From NCBI GenBank assembly GCA_021815065.1, contig JAKAHI010000124.1:1-5284 (forward strand): a stretch of DNA of 5,284 nt, given 5' to 3'. The notes under the pieces are model-generated. The model saw nothing but the letters and a program-made list of their open reading frames with translations. It searched no databases and was not told where the DNA came from. The DNA comes from a bacterium. GTDB lineage: Bacteria; JAMCPX01. This document shows positions 4,775-5,284 of the stretch, in pieces. Positions within the stretch are counted from its first letter, which is position 1. Each line of letters starts with the position of its first letter. A program made the translations under genes and the position numbers.

Positions 4775-4797
4775 AACGGGGTAAACCCCGTTTTTTT
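4775..4797 (+). terminator. Terminator-like hairpin in the pilin 2 leader, oriented on the plus strand
   Basis: AACGGGG, TAAA, CCCCGTT forms a perfect 7-bp stem followed by TTTTT on the plus strand. No plus-strand gene ends here, so it would stop antisense transcripts or be incidental. On the minus strand the same hairpin lies in the pilin 2 leader RNA without a following U-tract. Confidence 0.4.
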
Positions 4798-4886
4798 GTC
4801 ATTCCTGCCCGTGAGGTTCTTCGAAGGTATACTTGAGCAGGAATCCAGTTTGCTTCCCCCTGGATTCCCGTTTTCACGGGAATGAC
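4798..4886. repeat. Type B composite repeat in the pilin 2 leader
   Basis: It starts GTCATTCC and ends GGGAATGAC, with a short CCCGT/ACGGG hairpin near the end. Its first 73 bases are a direct copy of 4000-4072 (68/73). It separates the sigma-54 promoter from the pilin 2 start. A further partial unit start (GTCATTCC) occurs at 4901. Confidence 0.85.
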
Positions 4887-4970
4887 GGTAAAAGGCATTT
4901 GTCATTCCATCACTGGGATTAGGCCGTGTGCGGTTGTCTTTATTTAAAATACTCATACTATTACAGTAAG

Positions 4971-4986
4971 AGCATTATATGTGCCA
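4971..4986 (-). promoter_or_regulatory. Sigma-54 (RpoN) promoter of pilin 2
   Basis: The minus strand reads TGGCACATATAATGCT: GG and GC elements at exact -24/-12 spacing, with the full TGGCAC box. Like the pilin 1 promoter it has A where the consensus has the first T of TTGC. Transcription should start near 4961, giving a leader of about 245 nt before the preferred ATG, against about 28 nt for pilin 1. The region to its right, 4987-5096, is A+T-rich and holds no gene that I can see; activator sites would be expected there. Confidence 0.75.
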
Positions 4987-5096
4987 TGATTGAGACATGT
5001 AATTGTTTAATATATAAGGGTTTTATTTTTGCAAAGTGAAAATTTAGCATTAATTGTTAGAACTGAAACAAATTCAGGAAATTGAAGGTTCAAATA

Positions 5097-5162
5097 AACC
5101 CCCTTTGTCCCCCTTAACAGGGGGATAGCGGCAAGAAGCCCCCCTGACAAGGAGGCGGGGTA
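5097..5162. repeat. Type C palindromic repeat pair
   Basis: Two units with C-run and G-run arms, about AAACCCCC..CAGGGGG (5097-5125) and GCCCCCCTGACAAGG..GGGG (5138-5160). They lie between the pilin 2 upstream region and the stop codon at 5185, and are related to the element inside the ATPase gene. Confidence 0.75.
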
Positions 5163-5184
5163 CCCAAGCAGGGCTTGAAGCGGG

Positions 5185-5284
5185 TTATTTCTTCTTTGTT
5201 CTCTGTTTGGTTTTTTCCGTCTTGTATTTGTTTTGCATTTTTGCTTTTTGTGTTTTCAAAATAAGTGTTTTCGGTAAATTTTTA
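5185..5284 (-). CDS. C-terminal tail of an unidentified lysine-rich protein, truncated by window edge
   Basis: One minus-strand frame enters from the right edge and runs 32 codons to a TAA at 5185-5187. The other two minus-strand frames hit stops within the first 30 bases. The visible tail is very basic (it ends KTEKTKQRTKKK), and the strand is rich in purines, as coding strands often are. I do not recognise the protein. A lysine-rich tail can occur on cytoplasmic ends of membrane proteins or on nucleic-acid binding proteins, but nothing here decides. The call rests only on an open frame, its composition and the shared gene direction, and it could be chance in A-rich DNA. Confidence 0.4.
   Translation of the reverse strand, partial: KNLPKTLILKTQKAKMQNKYKTEKTKQRTKKK

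Noticed and set aside
4717..4956. Longer start for pilin 2 (263-residue reading).
   Set aside because: The extra 80 residues are mostly a translated type B repeat, and a prepilin leader of 93 residues would be extreme. The open frame is noted as a finding, not used as the start.

Overview
The window looks like part of a type IV pilus (T4P) locus from a Gram-negative, probably uncultivated bacterium of moderate G+C. All recognisable genes lie on the minus strand. In transcription order (right to left) they are: the C-terminal tail of an unidentified lysine-rich protein (5185-5284), type IV pilin 2 (4165-4716), type IV pilin 1 (3173-3772), an ABC transporter ATPase (1858-2865), an ABC-2 permease (733-1536), a small GIY-YIG nuclease (388-675), and the first 77 residues of a membrane-anchored protein that resembles the TPR proteins often found beside such transporters (1-233). 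Pilins followed by an ATPase/permease pair recall the pilA-pilGHI region of Myxococcota and the pil loci of Desulfobacterota/Nitrospirota-like lineages. The exact phylum cannot be fixed from this sequence.

Regulation is readable. Each pilin has a near-consensus sigma-54 (-24/-12) promoter on its own strand (3811-3826 and 4971-4986), consistent with PilS/PilR-RpoN control. Pilin 1 has a strong Shine-Dalgarno site, a short leader and a classic intrinsic terminator (3114-3142), so it looks monocistronic. Pilin 2 has a leader of about 245 nt filled with repeat DNA, no obvious ribosome binding site, and RNA arms that could pair in mutually exclusive ways around its start codon.

The second theme is heavy invasion by short palindromic repeats of four recognisable types: A, GTCATTGCGAG..GAAGCAATC; B, GTCATTCC..GGAATCC; C, paired C-run/G-run units around TTATCAG or TAAGAAG; D, CCTCTCC/GGAGAGG. 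At least one copy lies in every intergenic gap. One C-type element sits in frame inside the ABC ATPase gene and happens to encode a decoy LSGGQ. A 322-bp repeat block splits the ATPase and permease genes and is bounded by a 14-bp direct repeat that preserves the old stop/start overlap. The GIY-YIG gene, much richer in A+T than its neighbours, is framed by inverted A-type repeats and splits the permease from the TPR-like gene. Pilin 2 is flanked by 73-bp direct repeats (68/73 identical). Together these read as a once compact pil operon progressively opened by mobile palindromes. The best candidate for a new system is the GIY-YIG gene plus palindromes, a possible analogue of REP/RAYT units.
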